A DNA stretch of 64,000 bases from Saxidomus purpurata. Lineage: Eukaryota; Mollusca; Bivalvia; Venerida; Veneridae. Every line of letters begins with the position of its first letter. Position 1 is the stretch's first letter. The DNA lies in contig JAFMSR010000010.1 of NCBI GenBank assembly GCA_022818135.1, positions 15,256,655 through 15,320,654 on the forward strand, given 5' to 3'. A program made the translations under genes and the position numbers. This document shows positions 12,546-26,400 of the stretch, piece after piece. The notes beneath the pieces are model-generated. The model saw only the letters and a list, made by a program, of their open reading frames with translations. It was not told where the DNA came from and made no database searches.

Positions 12546-15500
12546 AAGCATTGAAACGTCTCGTAACTAAGCTGGTATTCTGGCAAAACTTTTATCATTC
12601 GTAGCGGACAGTAAGTAATGCTCCTAAATGTACAAACTGATCAGCCCATAATCTAAAAAGCAATACCAGATTTTGTCCACTCTTTCAATTTTGGCAGTAG
12701 ATCTACCACTAATTGTTTAAAGCGGTGTCCAGTGAAAATAAGGGTTCTCGAGCCTGAACGGGTATGCGTTCTCTGTATTTATACACCTGTCTTAAGAAAA
12801 TATGTTGCAATATTAAATGCCATAATTAGTTAATGTTTTTAATTATTTGAATTCAAAAGTCTGGCTTGAGAATTGGTATTTTCAAATTGTAGCTTTAAAG
12901 CAATGGTAGTAATTCTGTAAACTTGAAACAGTTGCATTGCGAGCAGAATATACATAATATTTTAATACACAAATTTTAATGAATTTTTAAGTTTTCATAG
13001 AATAATTTTTTTAAGAAAATGCGTTTGATACTCAATCGAGACTGACAATCGAACGGACTGACTTGTCTACCGATATTTTGAGAGTAAATAGAAACTAAAC
13101 TGATTGTTAAATAGAACGTGCTTATCTTTTATACGACGAAACGATCTGAAGACTTTTGGAAGCTACTCTTAAAAATGACGTTTGTCCAAAGCAGTTTCAC
13201 ATACCAGTTTTTTCAGGAAATGGTCTATTAAATAGGGGGCATGAAAAGGAAGGTGATTTTATAATCAATAATTTTTTGAAGGTAATAATTATCTGGAATT
13301 TTGTTCTATTCAATTCTAAAAAGATTCTTTCCAGTAATTATATTATACATGTATATACAGTTGTGTATGAATTATGTCATATTTATACATTCTAGTATTA
13401 CGCGTTCACAATATTATTCTGTGTGTATGTGCATTTGATTTGATTTGCCATTTTCATTTCTTCAATTACAGATGAAAAATGTCTAGTTTTGCAGTCCTTT
13501 CATGTAGAAATGTGCAATTTTGTTTAATACTGAATTAAAAACACTGGGAAAGGGCTAAAAATCAAATAAATCAAATAAGGTGTGACTCAGAAAAAAAAAC
13601 AGGTTGCTCTCCTGTCATTGAAATGATGTAACCCGAAATAACATGTATCTAAGAAACGAATTTAAAATCATACTATTGCATTGAGTCATCTTTAAACTGA
13701 AATCAAAATCAGTCCCACGCATTAACTAATCAGGTGATACGAAACGTTTAAATGAATAAGAAAATAAGGCTTAAACTTGTGTCACCTCACGTTTTGTGCA
13801 CAGGGATGGGCAGGATGTAAATAAAAACGTAGAAATGACCTTTGTTGAAAGAATTTGAAAACGGCACAGTCCTCATCTTTGGTTTATTTTTTTATCCTTA
13901 CGATTAAATTAGAACTGATTGACGATTGTTATTTTTGTTTTCATTTTGTGTGTATGCTGTATTTATGTACATGTCATCGTGACTTTGCATATGCATGTAC
14001 ATTTGTATTTGTGTTATCTATGTACAATATGTGATAATGTAGTTATTACATGCAAGTTGAAAATGAATGTATGTTCTGATCTTTTCTGTTATGTTCTATT
14101 CTGTTTTGTATAATGTGTGTTCTAACTGCTAGAATCAAAATGTGTGCTGGTGTAGTAAAACCTTTAATTACTAAATGAAATAAATCCTTGCTTATTCGTT
14201 ATTTAAAATCGATCAGTTTAGTAAACAAATAAATATACAAGTTACCTATCAAGTTATGTCAACTAATTATTTATATCTACAAATGTTGAGGTAATTATTC
14301 GGCACTAAAATTTCTAGCTCTATAAAATCTTGTTTCTTCCTTGTTGATTAAAGGCGCATTTTTGTAATATTTTATGTCTTAACAGATTTTTATTACCTAT
14401 TATTTACTATTATTCATATACAAAATACATGTTTTTTATTTATTTATTTTAAATTTACATGCGAGTCTTTACTAACTCATCTTTTTAAATATTTTTTGTC
14501 TTTTGCATACACTTAATATAAAGTATCTCCTTTTTTCTATTACAGACACAGTTTTATTAATCCATTTCATTGAACTGACGACATTAACGTATGAGAAATC
14601 AGTAAATAAGATATGTTTATAAATTTAATAATTTCTTTCTAACTTTCAATACAATCAAATACGAGTTTATTATCCTTTTTTGTTCCGATACAAAAGTTTC
14701 AAATTCAAAGTACTTCTTTTAGCTTATATAAATATTGACATGACGTTAATCAGTCGTAATTATCCAATATCCGTATAATAAAGAAATAAAATAACAAAGT
14801 GATATGAATGCTTGATCTTTCGAGTGTTGATGAAAATCAAAATATAAAACGTTAGGGGGAGTTAACAGAGAAGTGGTACAAGTAATAATTCCAATTAAAA
14901 ATTAACACGATAAAAAAGGGGCAAATAACTTGTAGGTTTACCAAAAAATGAATAAGATAAGTCCAGTATGTGAAGCGATTTCTTCTTATTTTGACAGATG
15001 AATTTTAAGATAAAATACGTACAACTATAAAATATTCATAGATAAAAAGATGATCACCTACCTATGAACGTGTACAGTAATGCGGCAAGGTCCATTATGC
15101 GGCTCGATACCAGCTGCTCCAATGAAAGGAACCCCTATTCATCCAGCTCATGTTAAACCAGTCGGCAATAATTTTCATAAATTTGGATAACTTTCCATTT
15201 AAATAACATATATTCCTTCTAAGGATAACTCACGAACTATGCCGAAGAAAATCGTGGCTGCGGTGTTCGTTATTACATTGCACTGCGCGTTTTTAATTAT
15301 TCCAAAATTTTATTTCAATTTGTGCAAAAATTATTGGTCGAGAAAAGGTACAGTAATTTTCCGCATAGAAAATGTATTGATATTTTACGCAGGTCCAAAA
15401 ATGACATGCGCTATTTCTTTGTTCTGTCATAGCCTATAATGAATCACTTTTTTTTCAAAACTCTACTAGGATAGTGTTCGTAAGTGAACTCATAAATACT

Positions 15501-16587
15501 TTGCAATAGTCACTTTTGAATAGGCCAAAAAGACTGCGGAAATTCGGTAGAACCTTAAATTTCACATTAATGTCCCCTAAAATGCTATAAACGTCCAGTT
15601 TTCTTAAGTGATAGGTGACGAAGATGCGCGCTAAAGCGTTGATTCTATCACTGGCGCAGACGACATTTTTTCCGACTTAGCTACGTTCATAGTCTCGAAG
15701 TATTTTTACCAGCGATATTCTTTCTTAATCGTGCCTTTAATCTCTATAAAAGTTTCGATTTTTAAAGTCTTGGATCGCAAACGTGTTCCGAAAATCAAAA
15801 AGCTGTTTGTCGCTTATTTATTGCGTTTTGCATGCCATTTTAAATCAGCTATCTTATATGAAAATCGTTATGGTATTTTATGGAAAGAGAGATTTATTTA
15901 GTGGCGTAGTCCCTATATGGCTTTGATGACTCTGTCGTGCTTGTTGGTGTTAAGATATTTCGTAAAGTTTATTATGTGAATACGTATTATGTAACGCACG
16001 TGTGTTACATGACTAAATGATGTGGTGCTATGGTGTATGTGTGCTTTATATATGGGCATGCTTGACACGTTTTGTTCTGTTCTGTTCAATATGTACATGA
16101 ATAGTTTCGATGTTTTTCTGCACTTGTGTTACAATAGTAAATGCTGTGGTGTATGTCTATATCATGTATGGACGTTCTGTTCTGTTCTGTTCAGTACTTA
16201 CATGAATTTTTATATGCTTTTGTGCACATTGATACTCTGCATGCCAAATCCATTATCATCTGTTTATGTAAATAAACGAACACAATGAAACAGAAAGTAT
16301 AAAAATCTAATTCTCATTGCGATAAGATAAGATAAGATCAAAAATTTCTTACTAACGTCTCACTTTCATACAAGTTATGAATATTCACAATGAGGTAAAA
16401 TATTATAAGATGCATAAACCACTGATAGATGACTTATGGGAGATGATTTTAAGAAGTAATATTTAAAACAGATATCAATATAAAGTGTGAAATACCTTAC
16501 ATTTTATACATGATGAACTTACTACAAATCTATTTTAAACCATAAAATGAAGACAAACAATGAAGCGGCCAGCGACATATTGCAGCT

Positions 16588-16790
16588 TAGTTTACAGTTT
16601 ATACTAATTCATTTAAGCTCGATTTTGAAGAAAGCTTGTAGCTTATCAAGTCACTATTGGAGTCCGCTTCCTTGAAAATCCAGTACTGGGATCATATGAG
16701 GAGGTACAGTCGTGACCCCAGCGGGGTCCGAACCCGTAACCTCCGGGATGAGCGGCCGACACATTAACCTCTACACCACCGCTCCCTTCT
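16588..16790 (-). mobile_element. tRNA-derived SINE, nearly full-length copy
   Basis: On the - strand the head reads GGTGTAGAGGTTAATGTGTC (box A-like), then TACGGGTTCGGACCCCG (box B-like, GGTTCGGACCC at about 16,735-16,724). The shared body follows, with ACCGTACCTCCTCATATGAT, CCAGTACTGGATTTTC and an AT-rich end. Internal pol III boxes in this layout are diagnostic of tRNA-derived SINEs (family knowledge). Confidence 0.85.
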
Positions 16791-17289
16791 ACACCATTGT
16801 AGCTTATTTGGTCAGTGCTACGTTAATTATACAGTGGACAGTTACAACTTCCCCGTTAATTTTTTTTTGTTAACGAAATACCCGCTTTAATCCTAGTTCA
16901 CTCCGTAATTACCCGACACAATAACGGGTTGAAGCCCTGATTTTTTGTTGCTGTAAAATTTAATGAAAGGACTTTAATCATGTGGAAGATATCTTTACAT
17001 CAGCGATTTACTTTTTTATGAAAAAGGGGCAAACTTTTACAATAAAGAGAATTAATTGTTTATACGATGTTTGAAAATCAATTACGCGTGATAAATAAAG
17101 TTATTTCAAACTTTTGAAATTATTATGTCAGATTAAGTTAACTTTGATCGAAAGTGAAATATGAGCTGTAGAAAAAAGACGGTAGTTTCTATTTTCCCCC
17201 TTTCTTATAACGTTAGGTTAATGCCCATAATACACCTATTCTGTAATCAGATTCTATTTTGTGAAACGTGAAATTTTTTCTCTACCAAT

Positions 17290-18270
17290 TCTATCATTTC
17301 ACGGATTCCATTTTGTTGTACCACCTTTTATTCTAAAATTCAACGGATTCCGTTTTGTGGGTACGAGAGTTTATCCGCTACATATTCTTTCATTCCACGG
17401 AATCCATTTTGTTGTACCACCTTTTATTCTATAATTTAACGGATTCCGTTTTGTGTTACGAGAGTTTATCCGCTACCTATTCTATCATTCAACGGAATCC
17501 ATTTTGTTGTACCACCTTTTATTCTATAATTTAACGGATTCCGATTTGTGGGTACGAGAGTTTATCCACTACCTATTATATCATATGGAACGCATTACCA
17601 CCTTATTCTATAATGCAACGGGTTCCGATTTGTGGGTACGAGAGTTTATCCGCTACTTATTCTATCGGAATTCTATAATGCAACGGGTTCCATTTTGTGG
17701 GTCGTTACCGACCTTTTATTTTATCATTCAACGGATTCCATTTTGTTGGTACCAGCTTTTCTACCTATTATCATTCAACGGAATCCATTTTGTTGTACCA
17801 TCTATTATACTATAATCCTACGGATCCGTTTTGTGATACGAGAGTACCCGCTACCTTTTCTTTCATTCCACGATATCCATTTTGTTTTACCACCTATTAT
17901 TCTATAATTCAATGGATTCCGTTTTGTGGTACGAGAGTATCCGCTACCTATTCCATTCCACGAAATCCATTTTGTTTTACCACCTATTATTCTATAATTC
18001 AATGGATTCCGTTTTGTGGTACGAGAGTATCCGCTACCTTTTCTTTCATTCCACGATATCCATTTTGTTTTACCACCTATTATTCTATAATTCAATGGAT
18101 TCTGTTTTGTGGTGCTACCTATTCTATCATTCCACGAAATCCATTTTGTGTTACCACCTATTATTCTATTAATTCAAGGGATTCCGTTTTGTTGTACGGG
18201 TGTTTATCCTCTACCTGTTCTATATTTCATCGGTACCACCTTTTATTCTATAATTCATTGGATTCTGTTT
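17290..18270. repeat. 95-96-bp dimeric tandem repeat, about 10 copies
   Basis: Two related half-units alternate. One is ACGGATTCCGTTTTGTGG followed by TACGAGAGTTTATCCGCTAC; the other is ACGGAATCCATTTTGTTG followed by TACCACCTTTTATTCTATAA. Starts of the first half-unit at 17343, 17439 and 17534 give a period of 95-96 bp. Because the period is near a multiple of three and the unit has few stops, long frames appear on both strands (up to 212 codons on +). They contain only the repeat and I do not treat them as genes. Confidence 0.93.
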
Positions 18271-18639
18271 ATTGGTATGAGCATTCTTTCCTTAGTGGCA
18301 AGCATGTACATTGTATGTTTATAGAACCGAGATGAGCTTATGCCATAAAATGTCTGGCTTTTAGAATATTTTGCACATTAATGTCAAAGGCTGTGCATAT
18401 CCGGGTTCATTTATCAACATTTGGGTTGTTGGTTGTTAATTTAAGATTACACAAGCTTTAAAACTCAACATGTTTAATGGATTGCACCTATCTTTTTCGA
18501 AAAATAGTTGAAACTGCTGACATCCGCATATTAAAAAGATAAACTCGTATATAGAGCAAAGTTAGGAAATACAAGTGTGTGTAACAAAGTGAACTTAACA
18601 TTCCAAAGAAATTTCAGTAAAATATTATGCTGTATTTCT

Positions 18640-20070
18640 AACTAATTAATGAAAAGACATTTTGCCCGAATGCAGTTACGTGTAATTGGTTCCTTACATA
18701 CAGTTTCTTATTTGCTCTGTCGGCGACAATACATACAGACAGCGTTTCGCCCTTTTTCTGTGGCAATGCCTACACAGATAGTGTTTAATCGTCTTTGTCT
18801 GTGGCAAAACTTTAACAGACACTTTCTCTGCTTAGGTCTGTATTTGGCAATTCCTTTATAGACAGTGTCTATGTTGATAGACAGTGTCTATGTTGTTCTG
18901 TCTGTGGGAAAGTACATATGCGTAGTCAGTGTTTATCAAACAAACCCTTCGTATGCTTTAACAAAAGAGATGTTGTATAACGCCTATAAAAAAAAGGAGA
19001 CCTACTCTGACCGTGGTAATGCAAATAAAGGCAATGTCGCCTATCTGCCGTACAATACAAATATCAAACATAATCCTCTTCTGCCTGTGGTCATTTACAA
19101 ATAGAGGCAATGTCTGTGCTAATCTGCCTGAAACATACAGAAAATGTCTGTCCTATTCTGCCTGTGGCAATACAAATACAGGCAATGTTTCCCTGCTGGA
19201 AACAATACAAACACAGGCAAGCCTGTCCTACTCTGCCTGTGGCAATACAAACACAGGCAATGCCTGTCCCACTCTGCCTGTGGCAATACAAACACAGGCA
19301 ATGTCGTTCTCTCTGCCTTGGCAAGACGAACACAGGCAATGTCTTCTACTCTGCCTGTGGTAATACAAATACAGGCAATGTCTGTCCTACTCTGCCTGTG
19401 GCAATACCTACAGGCAATGTCTGTTCTACTCTGCCTGTGGTTATACAGATAAAGGCAATGTCTGTCCTACTCTGCCTATGGCAATACAAACACAGGCAAT
19501 ACCTGTCCTACTCTGCCTGTGGCAATACAAACACAGGCAATGCCTGTCCTACTCTGCCTGTGGCAATACAAACACAGGCAATGTCTGTTCTACTCTGCCT
19601 GTGGCAATGCGAACACAGGCAATGTCTATTCTACTCTGCCTGTGGCAATACAAATACAGGCAATGTCTGTCCTACTCTGCCTGTGGTAATACAAACACAG
19701 GAAATGTTTGTCTCTGCCTGTGGCAATACAAATAAAGGCAATGTCTGTCCTACTCTGTCTGTGGCAATACAAACACAGGAAATGTTTGCTCTACTCTGCC
19801 TGTAGGCAATGCCTGTCCTACTTTGTCTGTGGCAATACAAACACAGGCAATAGCTGTCCTACCCTGCCTTTGGTAATACAAACACAGGCAATGTCTGTTC
19901 TGCAATGTTATTTGCAATCTCTACACATGTAATGTCTGCTTTGCTTTGTCTTTTTCAATACCAACACAGGCAATGTCCGTCTGGCATGTCTGTCAAAGTA
20001 CGTACATTTGCTTTGTCTGTGCCAACACACCCAACACCATCCGATGCAGTGTTTATCTTGCTCTTCCAAA
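18640..20070. repeat. 41-bp hairpin-bearing minisatellite with degenerate edges
   Basis: The core (about 19,140-19,900) has unit CTCTGCCTGTGGCAATACAA followed by ACACAGGCAATGTCTGTCCTA. Successive CTCTGCCTG starts at 19511, 19552 and 19593 give exactly 41 bp. Each unit contains GCCTGTG...CACAGGC, a 7-bp perfect stem with a 10-nt loop. Copies at 18,640-18,990 and 19,910-20,070 are recognisable but heavily diverged (CTGTCTGTGGGAAAGTAC, TTGTCTGTGCCAACAC). Frames on both strands reflect the repeat only. Confidence 0.93.
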
Positions 20071-23000
20071 ACAGACAACATATTTTAAGTATATTATGTT
20101 GACACTGATAACATGAAAAAATTATTTTGTACTTCTGAGAGAAATTGAACGATAGCAATACTCGACTTTTGTGTTGTCGATGTTTGTTCTGAGAGATACA
20201 CCACGTGACAAGATGCAATAAGTCTCTTAAATGCAGCTAAGAAAAGAGATTTACTAAGCAGCGACTTTCCACAATAGAAATTTGACACTATTAATGGTAA
20301 TATTCCAGGAGAACGGTAGCACAATTTGCGTGACAAGTGTCATTTTATTGGCGATATAAATAACTGGTGTATCTAAACACATTACAGGCTGAGAGGCTTT
20401 TCACCCTGACGTCATCAACGTCCTAGGGATGATTCTTGAGATGGTTATTGTGCATTAAAGGTGCATGACCTTGATGGATTACTCACTGGTTCTTACTGTT
20501 GTTGAATTGTTTACTTTTCAGAGCAACTGTTTCGCTTTTGTTAATGCTTCATTTGTCGACAAGGGTGCTTAATGTGTGAATATTGCGTGAGAAAGAAATA
20601 GAAGGGGGTGGGGGGGGGGAGGAGGGGAAATGGATAGGGGAAAGAGGAGGCGGGGCGTGGAAAGGAAAGGGTGAAATTGTTTGGAATCTTGGATTATGTA
20701 AATATTCTTACAAGCTACATCCCATTATAAAAGTATATTATATTGCTCAAAATCAGATCTTTATTTTTTTATCAGTTTCAAAGGCAATTAACTTTACCTT
20801 CCCATAACTTATCGAATGCTAGTATGCCGACAAGTTAATGGTCGAGACAGGTTTAATTATGAGCTGTTTTTTTATCATGTTGATGAAGTATGTCACGAAA
20901 GGAACTGCTAAACCACCAACGACAGTGCATGTCCCTACACCCACTTACAACGTGGTTAAATGTACTATGGGTCCTGGGTGCAAGTAATGATTAAAACAAT
21001 AAGGTTGTATGATGACTCTCCAACTGCAGGGTGCAATGCGAGATTAAAACATGACATATTTTACAGTTATAAGTATTTGATTAATATGTTCTGCCAATCA
21101 AACATTCCAAGTGGTGCACAAGACGTGCTGTTTTTATTTTCGGGTAGATTAAATTTCGAAAAGCAGACAAATTAGTGAAACGTCTTTTGAAAGTGATATA
21201 GAAATCCGTACAAGATTAACTCCATTCATCGTACAGTTCATGTAGTGCGACACGAGTAAGTTTAAAAACTCCGAGGGGTGTCCTTTTAATGAAATGATGT
21301 ACCAAAACTGTTTATCAGATTCAATTATGCAAATGAAATAATTATGATCAAAGGACCCGATTGTAAAGTACGGGTAAAGGAAATATAAAGTAACATGTTA
21401 TATCAAAATCAGTCTGCAAGCTTCTTGCTACGCTGATCATACTGTGACAGCGCATATCATTCACATCAGTTTTGTAAAAAAAAATCAGATGCGACGAGAT
21501 CAAAATTTTGCTTTTTCATTACATGGTAACAAGTGATGAACTTAAACCTGGGTTCTTATGTTAGAATATAGTGTATGAATTATTGTGCAAACCGCGTGCC
21601 ATAGGACGACGTTATTTCCTTGTCTATACGTAAAGAACCTTTTTAAAGAACGTGCTAAGTCCAATGGAATTCTCCTACTATAAGACCAGCCGATATCGAT
21701 ATTAACTCTTACCCTACTAGCGAACAATGGGACCTTTGCGACCAGTGCAGATCATGATCAGCCTGCACATCCTTGCAGTGTAATCACATGTGCACTGTTT
21801 GCTGTTCAGTCAATAAATTTACACTGAACACACCTTTAAACAAGTAATGGTAATGCCCAAATTTAAAGATTGACAAGTCCATTTTAGAAATATAGCAGGA
21901 TAAAGATTAAAACCAAATATTTCCGAATTCATAGTAAAAATGTCTCGTTAACTACTAGTAATAAAACCGATTCAGTAATAGACCACTTTTTACTGATGCA
22001 AAGGGTGGTCTTAAGGTAAGTGTGAATTAAAATAAGAAGTATAGAGCAGACTATACGTCAAGGTATGATGTAGATCTAACCAAGAAACATAAATTAAACA
22101 TAAATTAAACATAATGAAAAACGTAACTTGCACAGATTCCCCGTTACGTTAAACCGGAGTTATGGCCTATTATTACAATACAGTCAACAAAAAATCATCT
22201 TCACCACGTTTAAGGAACGGTTAAGGTTTTACTTTTTATGGGTCGTAAAGTGTCAGTTATTTATTCGCTCATTCATTCCTTAAATAAAAAAACATCAGCC
22301 CGTGTTGTCGTCCAAACTGTTAAGTGCATAATTTATGAATCGAAAAATGGCGAACATTTTAGCGTCTACGTGTTACTGATCAGCGATAGCTCGGCTAGAC
22401 ATTAAAGTTGGAGTTAAAATAGAGGGTAATTTTCACGTTGGTGTTAAAACATATAAAAATACCAGACCTGTGAAGTGTCTGAGGCCTGAATATAGAATAC
22501 AGGCTCGTACATAAGGAGAAAAACCTGAAAAGGGAGTGGGTGACGTAATTCTTTAAAAAGCGAGGATAGAGTGAAAACTGTATGTTTAGCGGGATTGTTT
22601 AACATCAGTGTATTTCCTTTTCTTTTCCCAATCTTTTGTTGTAGGAGAAACTGTGGTGTCTAAAGATTGCAGGGACCAAGATTTGAACCCCACACTTGAC
22701 ACGGTGGTAGTGTCCCTTGGCAGGAAACTTAATTCCATTTCCCGTAGGTTGTAGGTTCGAGTAACGTCAGCCGTGTTGGATTTACAACGCGACTTCCATC
22801 GTAGCTTCTTCTAACGTAAACGATAGAAGTGATTTCACTAGGTATGATATATATGGAAAAAATTAATAAGTTGCCACCGAGTATGAATGATACTATTTGA
22901 ATACGATTACCGCAGTAATTTACTGACTGTGTAATTTGAAATGAGTCTTTGCGTCAAATTAAGGTATGCGACGTCAGTTTTAGAGTACACGATGACGCCT

Positions 23001-23424
23001 TAGGTATACATATTCAGAATGTTGTAATTTTGTATCTAAGAGACGTAGGTAATTGAAATGTTCGCATTTTGAAATATTTTTTGTTCAAAATATATAAGAA
23101 AACTAGATTCAAAGTATTTTATCCGAGAACCCTTTTCCACGTGTCGCTGGATATATATTATGACATACAAGAACAGGCGGAGGGGCCGTTTACTGATGTT
23201 GCTATAACTCGTGGCCCAGTCCATTTGAAATTGTTTAATGTATTTAATATGTATCTGTCTAAATGTTATAAGTGTATTTGTACATATAGCAATGAAATAG
23301 TTTTCAAACTAAACAAGAAATGAAGTCTGCTCTTGGTGTAAGAATAGGTACGACAAATTCAATAATGTAACTTTAGTTAGTCATCCTAGAGATATTTTTG
23401 CAATCATTTTGTCGAACAACGGTC
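20071..23424. other. AT-rich intergenic DNA, no gene recognised
   Basis: Includes a purine-rich G tract (20,604-20,670) and one copy of a dispersed repeat (21.7-21.9 kb). An 84-codon frame at 23069-23323 has no recognisable motif. A tRNA-like word (GTAGGTTCGAGTAACG near 22,750) may mark another SINE relic. Confidence 0.5.
21735..21930 (+). mobile_element. Dispersed repeat, copy 1 (GATCATGATCAGCCTGCAC family)
   Basis: Begins CCAGTGCAGATCATGATCAG, continues TGCACTGTTTGCTGTTCAGTC and ends TTGACAAGTCCATTTTAGAA then TAGCAGG. Related copies occur at 49,982-50,175 and 53,855-54,040 with the same order of words. No coding capacity; probably a short non-autonomous element. Confidence 0.7.
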
Positions 23425-26400
23425 TTAACACCTCGCAGACGGGAAACATCGTGCAGACCTCTACCGCACAACGGTTTGAACACCGCGCATACCCGATACA
23501 CCGTGCAGACTTTTGCTACACAACGATGTGAACACCGTGCAGACCAGAGGCGTCGAACAGATCCGTGCCGCACAACGGTTTGAACACTGTGCAGACCAGA
23601 AACATCGTGCAGACCTTTGCCGCACAACGGCTTTAACACCGTGCAGACCACAGACGCCCTGCAGACCAGATACACCGTGCAGACCACAGACACCGTGCAG
23701 ACACGTGCCGAACAAAGGTTTGAACATCATGTAGACCAGAGACACCGTGCAGAGCCGTGCCGCACAACGGTTTGAACACCATACAGACCACAAACGCCGT
23801 GCAAACCAGAGACATCGTGCAGACCAGAGACACCGTGCATACCAGAGACGCCGTGCAGACCAGAGTCGCCATGCAGACCCGTGCCGCACAACCGTTTGAA
23901 CACCATGCAGACCACAGACGCCGTGCAGACCATAGACACCGTGCAGACCCGTGCCGCAAAACGGTTGGAACACCGAGCAGACCAGAAACGCCGCGCAAAC
24001 CCGTGCCGAACAACGGTTGGAACACTTAGGAGACCAGAGACGCCGTGCAAACCCATGCCCCACAACGGTTTGAACTTCGAGCAGACCAGAGACGCCGTGC
24101 AGACCCGTACCGACAACGGTTTGAACACCGAGCAGCCAGTAACATCGTGCAGACCCTTGCTGCACATCGGTTTGAATTCCGAGCAGACAAGAGACACCGT
24201 GCAAACCCGTGCCGCACTACGATTGGATCACCGAGCAGACCAGAGACATCGTGCAGACCCATGCTGCACAACGGTTTGAACACCATGTAGACCACAGACG
24301 CTGTGCAAACCCGTACGCACAACGGTTTGAACACCATGCAGAGCACAGACGACATGCAGACCAGAGACACCGTGCAGTCCAATGCCGCACAACAGTTTGA
24401 ACACCGAGCAGACCACAGACGCCGTGTAAACCCGTGCCGCACAACGGTTTGAACACCGAGCAGACCGGAGACGCCGTCCAAACCCGTGCCGTACAACGGT
24501 TTGAACACCGAGTAGACCAAAGACGCCGTGCAAACCCGTGCCGCTCAACGGTTTGAACACCGAACAGAGCAGACACGCCGTACAGACCCGTGCCGCACAA
24601 CGGTTTGAACACCGAGCAGAGCAGAGACGCCGTGCAGACCCGTGCCGCACAACGGTTTGAACACCGAGCAGACCAGAAACGCCGTGCAAACACGTGCCGC
24701 ACAACGGTTTGAACACCGAGCAGAGCAGAGACACCGTGCAAACCCGTGCCGCACAACGATTGGAACAATGAGCAGACCAGAGACGCCGTGCAGACCCGTG
24801 CTGCACAACAGTTTGAACACCGAGCAGACCAGATACGCCGTGCAGACCCGTGCCACACAACGGTTTGAACACCATGTAATCGACAGACGCTGTGCAAACC
24901 CGTGCCGCACAACGGTTTGAACACCATGCAGACTACAGACGCCGTGCAGACCAGAGACACCGTGCAGATCCGTGCCGCATAACGGTTTGAACACCGAGCA
25001 GACCAGAGACGCCGTGCAAACCCATGCTGCACAACGGTTTGAACACCGATTAGACCAAACATGCCGTGCAAACCCGTGCCACACAACGATTGGAACACCG
25101 AGCAGACCAGAGATGTCGTGTACACCCGTGCCACACAACGGTTTGAACACCATGTAATCCACAGACGCTGTGCAAACCCGTGCCGCACAACGGTTTGAAC
25201 ACCATGCAGACTACAGACGCCGTGCAGACCAGAGACACCGTGCAGATCCGTGCCGCATAACGGTTTGAACACCGAGCAGACCAGAGACGCCGTGCAAACC
25301 CATGCTGCACAACGGTTTGAACACCGAGTAGACCAAAGATGCCGTGCAAACCTGTGCCGCACAACGGTTTGAACACCGAGCAGAGCAGAGACGCCGTGCA
25401 GACCTGTGTCGCACAACCGTTTGAACACCGAGCAGACCGGAAACGCCGTGCAAACCAGTGCCGCACAAAGGTTTGAACACTGAGCAGACCAAAGACACCG
25501 TGCAGACCCGTGCCGCACAACGGTTTGAACACTGAGCACACCAGAAACGCCGTGCAAACACATGCCGCACAACGATTTGAACACTGAGCAGAGCAGAGAC
25601 ACCGTGCAGACCCGTGCCGCACAACGGTTTGAACACCGAGCAGACCACATGCAGACGCCGTGGAAACGCTTGCCGCACAACGGTTTGAACACCGAGCAGA
25701 CCAGAGACGCCGTGGAAACCCGTGACGCACAACGGTTTGAACACCGAGCAGACCAAAAACCCCGTGCAAACCCGTGCCGCACAACGGTTTGAACACCGAG
25801 CAGAGAAGAGACGCCGTGCAGACCCGTGCCGCTTAACGGTTTGAACACCGAGCAGACTAGAGACACCGTGCAGACCCGTGCCGCACAACGGTTTGAACAC
25901 CGAGCAGACTAGAGACACCGTGCAGACCCGTGCCGCACAACGGTTTGAACACCGAGCAGACCAGAGACACCGTGCAGACCCGTGCCACACAACGGTTTGA
26001 TTACCGAGCAGACCAGAGACACCGTGCAGACCCGTGCCGCACAACGGTTTGAACACCGAGCAGACCAGAGACACCGTGCAGACCCGTGCCGCACAACGGT
26101 TTGATCACCGACCAGACCAGAGACACAGTGCAGACCCGTGCCGCACAAGGGTTTGAACACCGAGCAGACCAGAGACACCGTGCAGACCCGTGCCGCACAA
26201 GGGTTTGATTACCGAGCAGACCAGAGACACCGTGCAGACCCGTGCCGCACAAGGGTTTGAACACCGAGCAGACCAGACACCGTGCAGACCCGTGCCGCAC
26301 AAGGGTTTGATCACCGAGCAGACCAGAGACACAGTGCAGACCCGTGCCGCACAAAGGTTTTAACACCGAGCAGACCAGAGACACCGTGCAGACCCGTGCC

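Larger units (their letters stand above)
11666..17285. other. AT-rich intergenic DNA with two SINEs and one exon-like patch
   Basis: Apart from the SINE copies at 12.4 and 16.6 kb and the exon-like stretch at 12.1-12.3 kb, this is AT-rich sequence with no recognised gene. Short GT-rich words (GTTCTGTTCTGTTC) recur at 14.08, 16.08 and 16.18 kb, suggesting two or three related copies of a small repeat. Confidence 0.55.

Noticed and set aside
15239..15439. + strand frame starting MPKKIVAAVFVITLHCAF, signal-peptide-like
   Set aside because: A hydrophobic start is common by chance in AT-rich DNA. A GTACAG donor follows, but no downstream exon could be linked.
17697..18335. 212-codon + strand frame in the 95-bp array
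   Set aside because: Pure repeat translation; the - strand is also open across the same units, and no splice or start context is convincing.
19110..19805. 231-codon + strand frame (PTLPVAIQTQAMS-like repeats)
   Set aside because: Translation of the 41-bp minisatellite; all frames show similar openness.
24217..25866. 549-codon - strand frame as a cysteine-rich secreted protein
   Set aside because: It is entirely the 52-bp repeat, shifts phase each unit, has no signal peptide or unique sequence, and overlapping frames are equally open.
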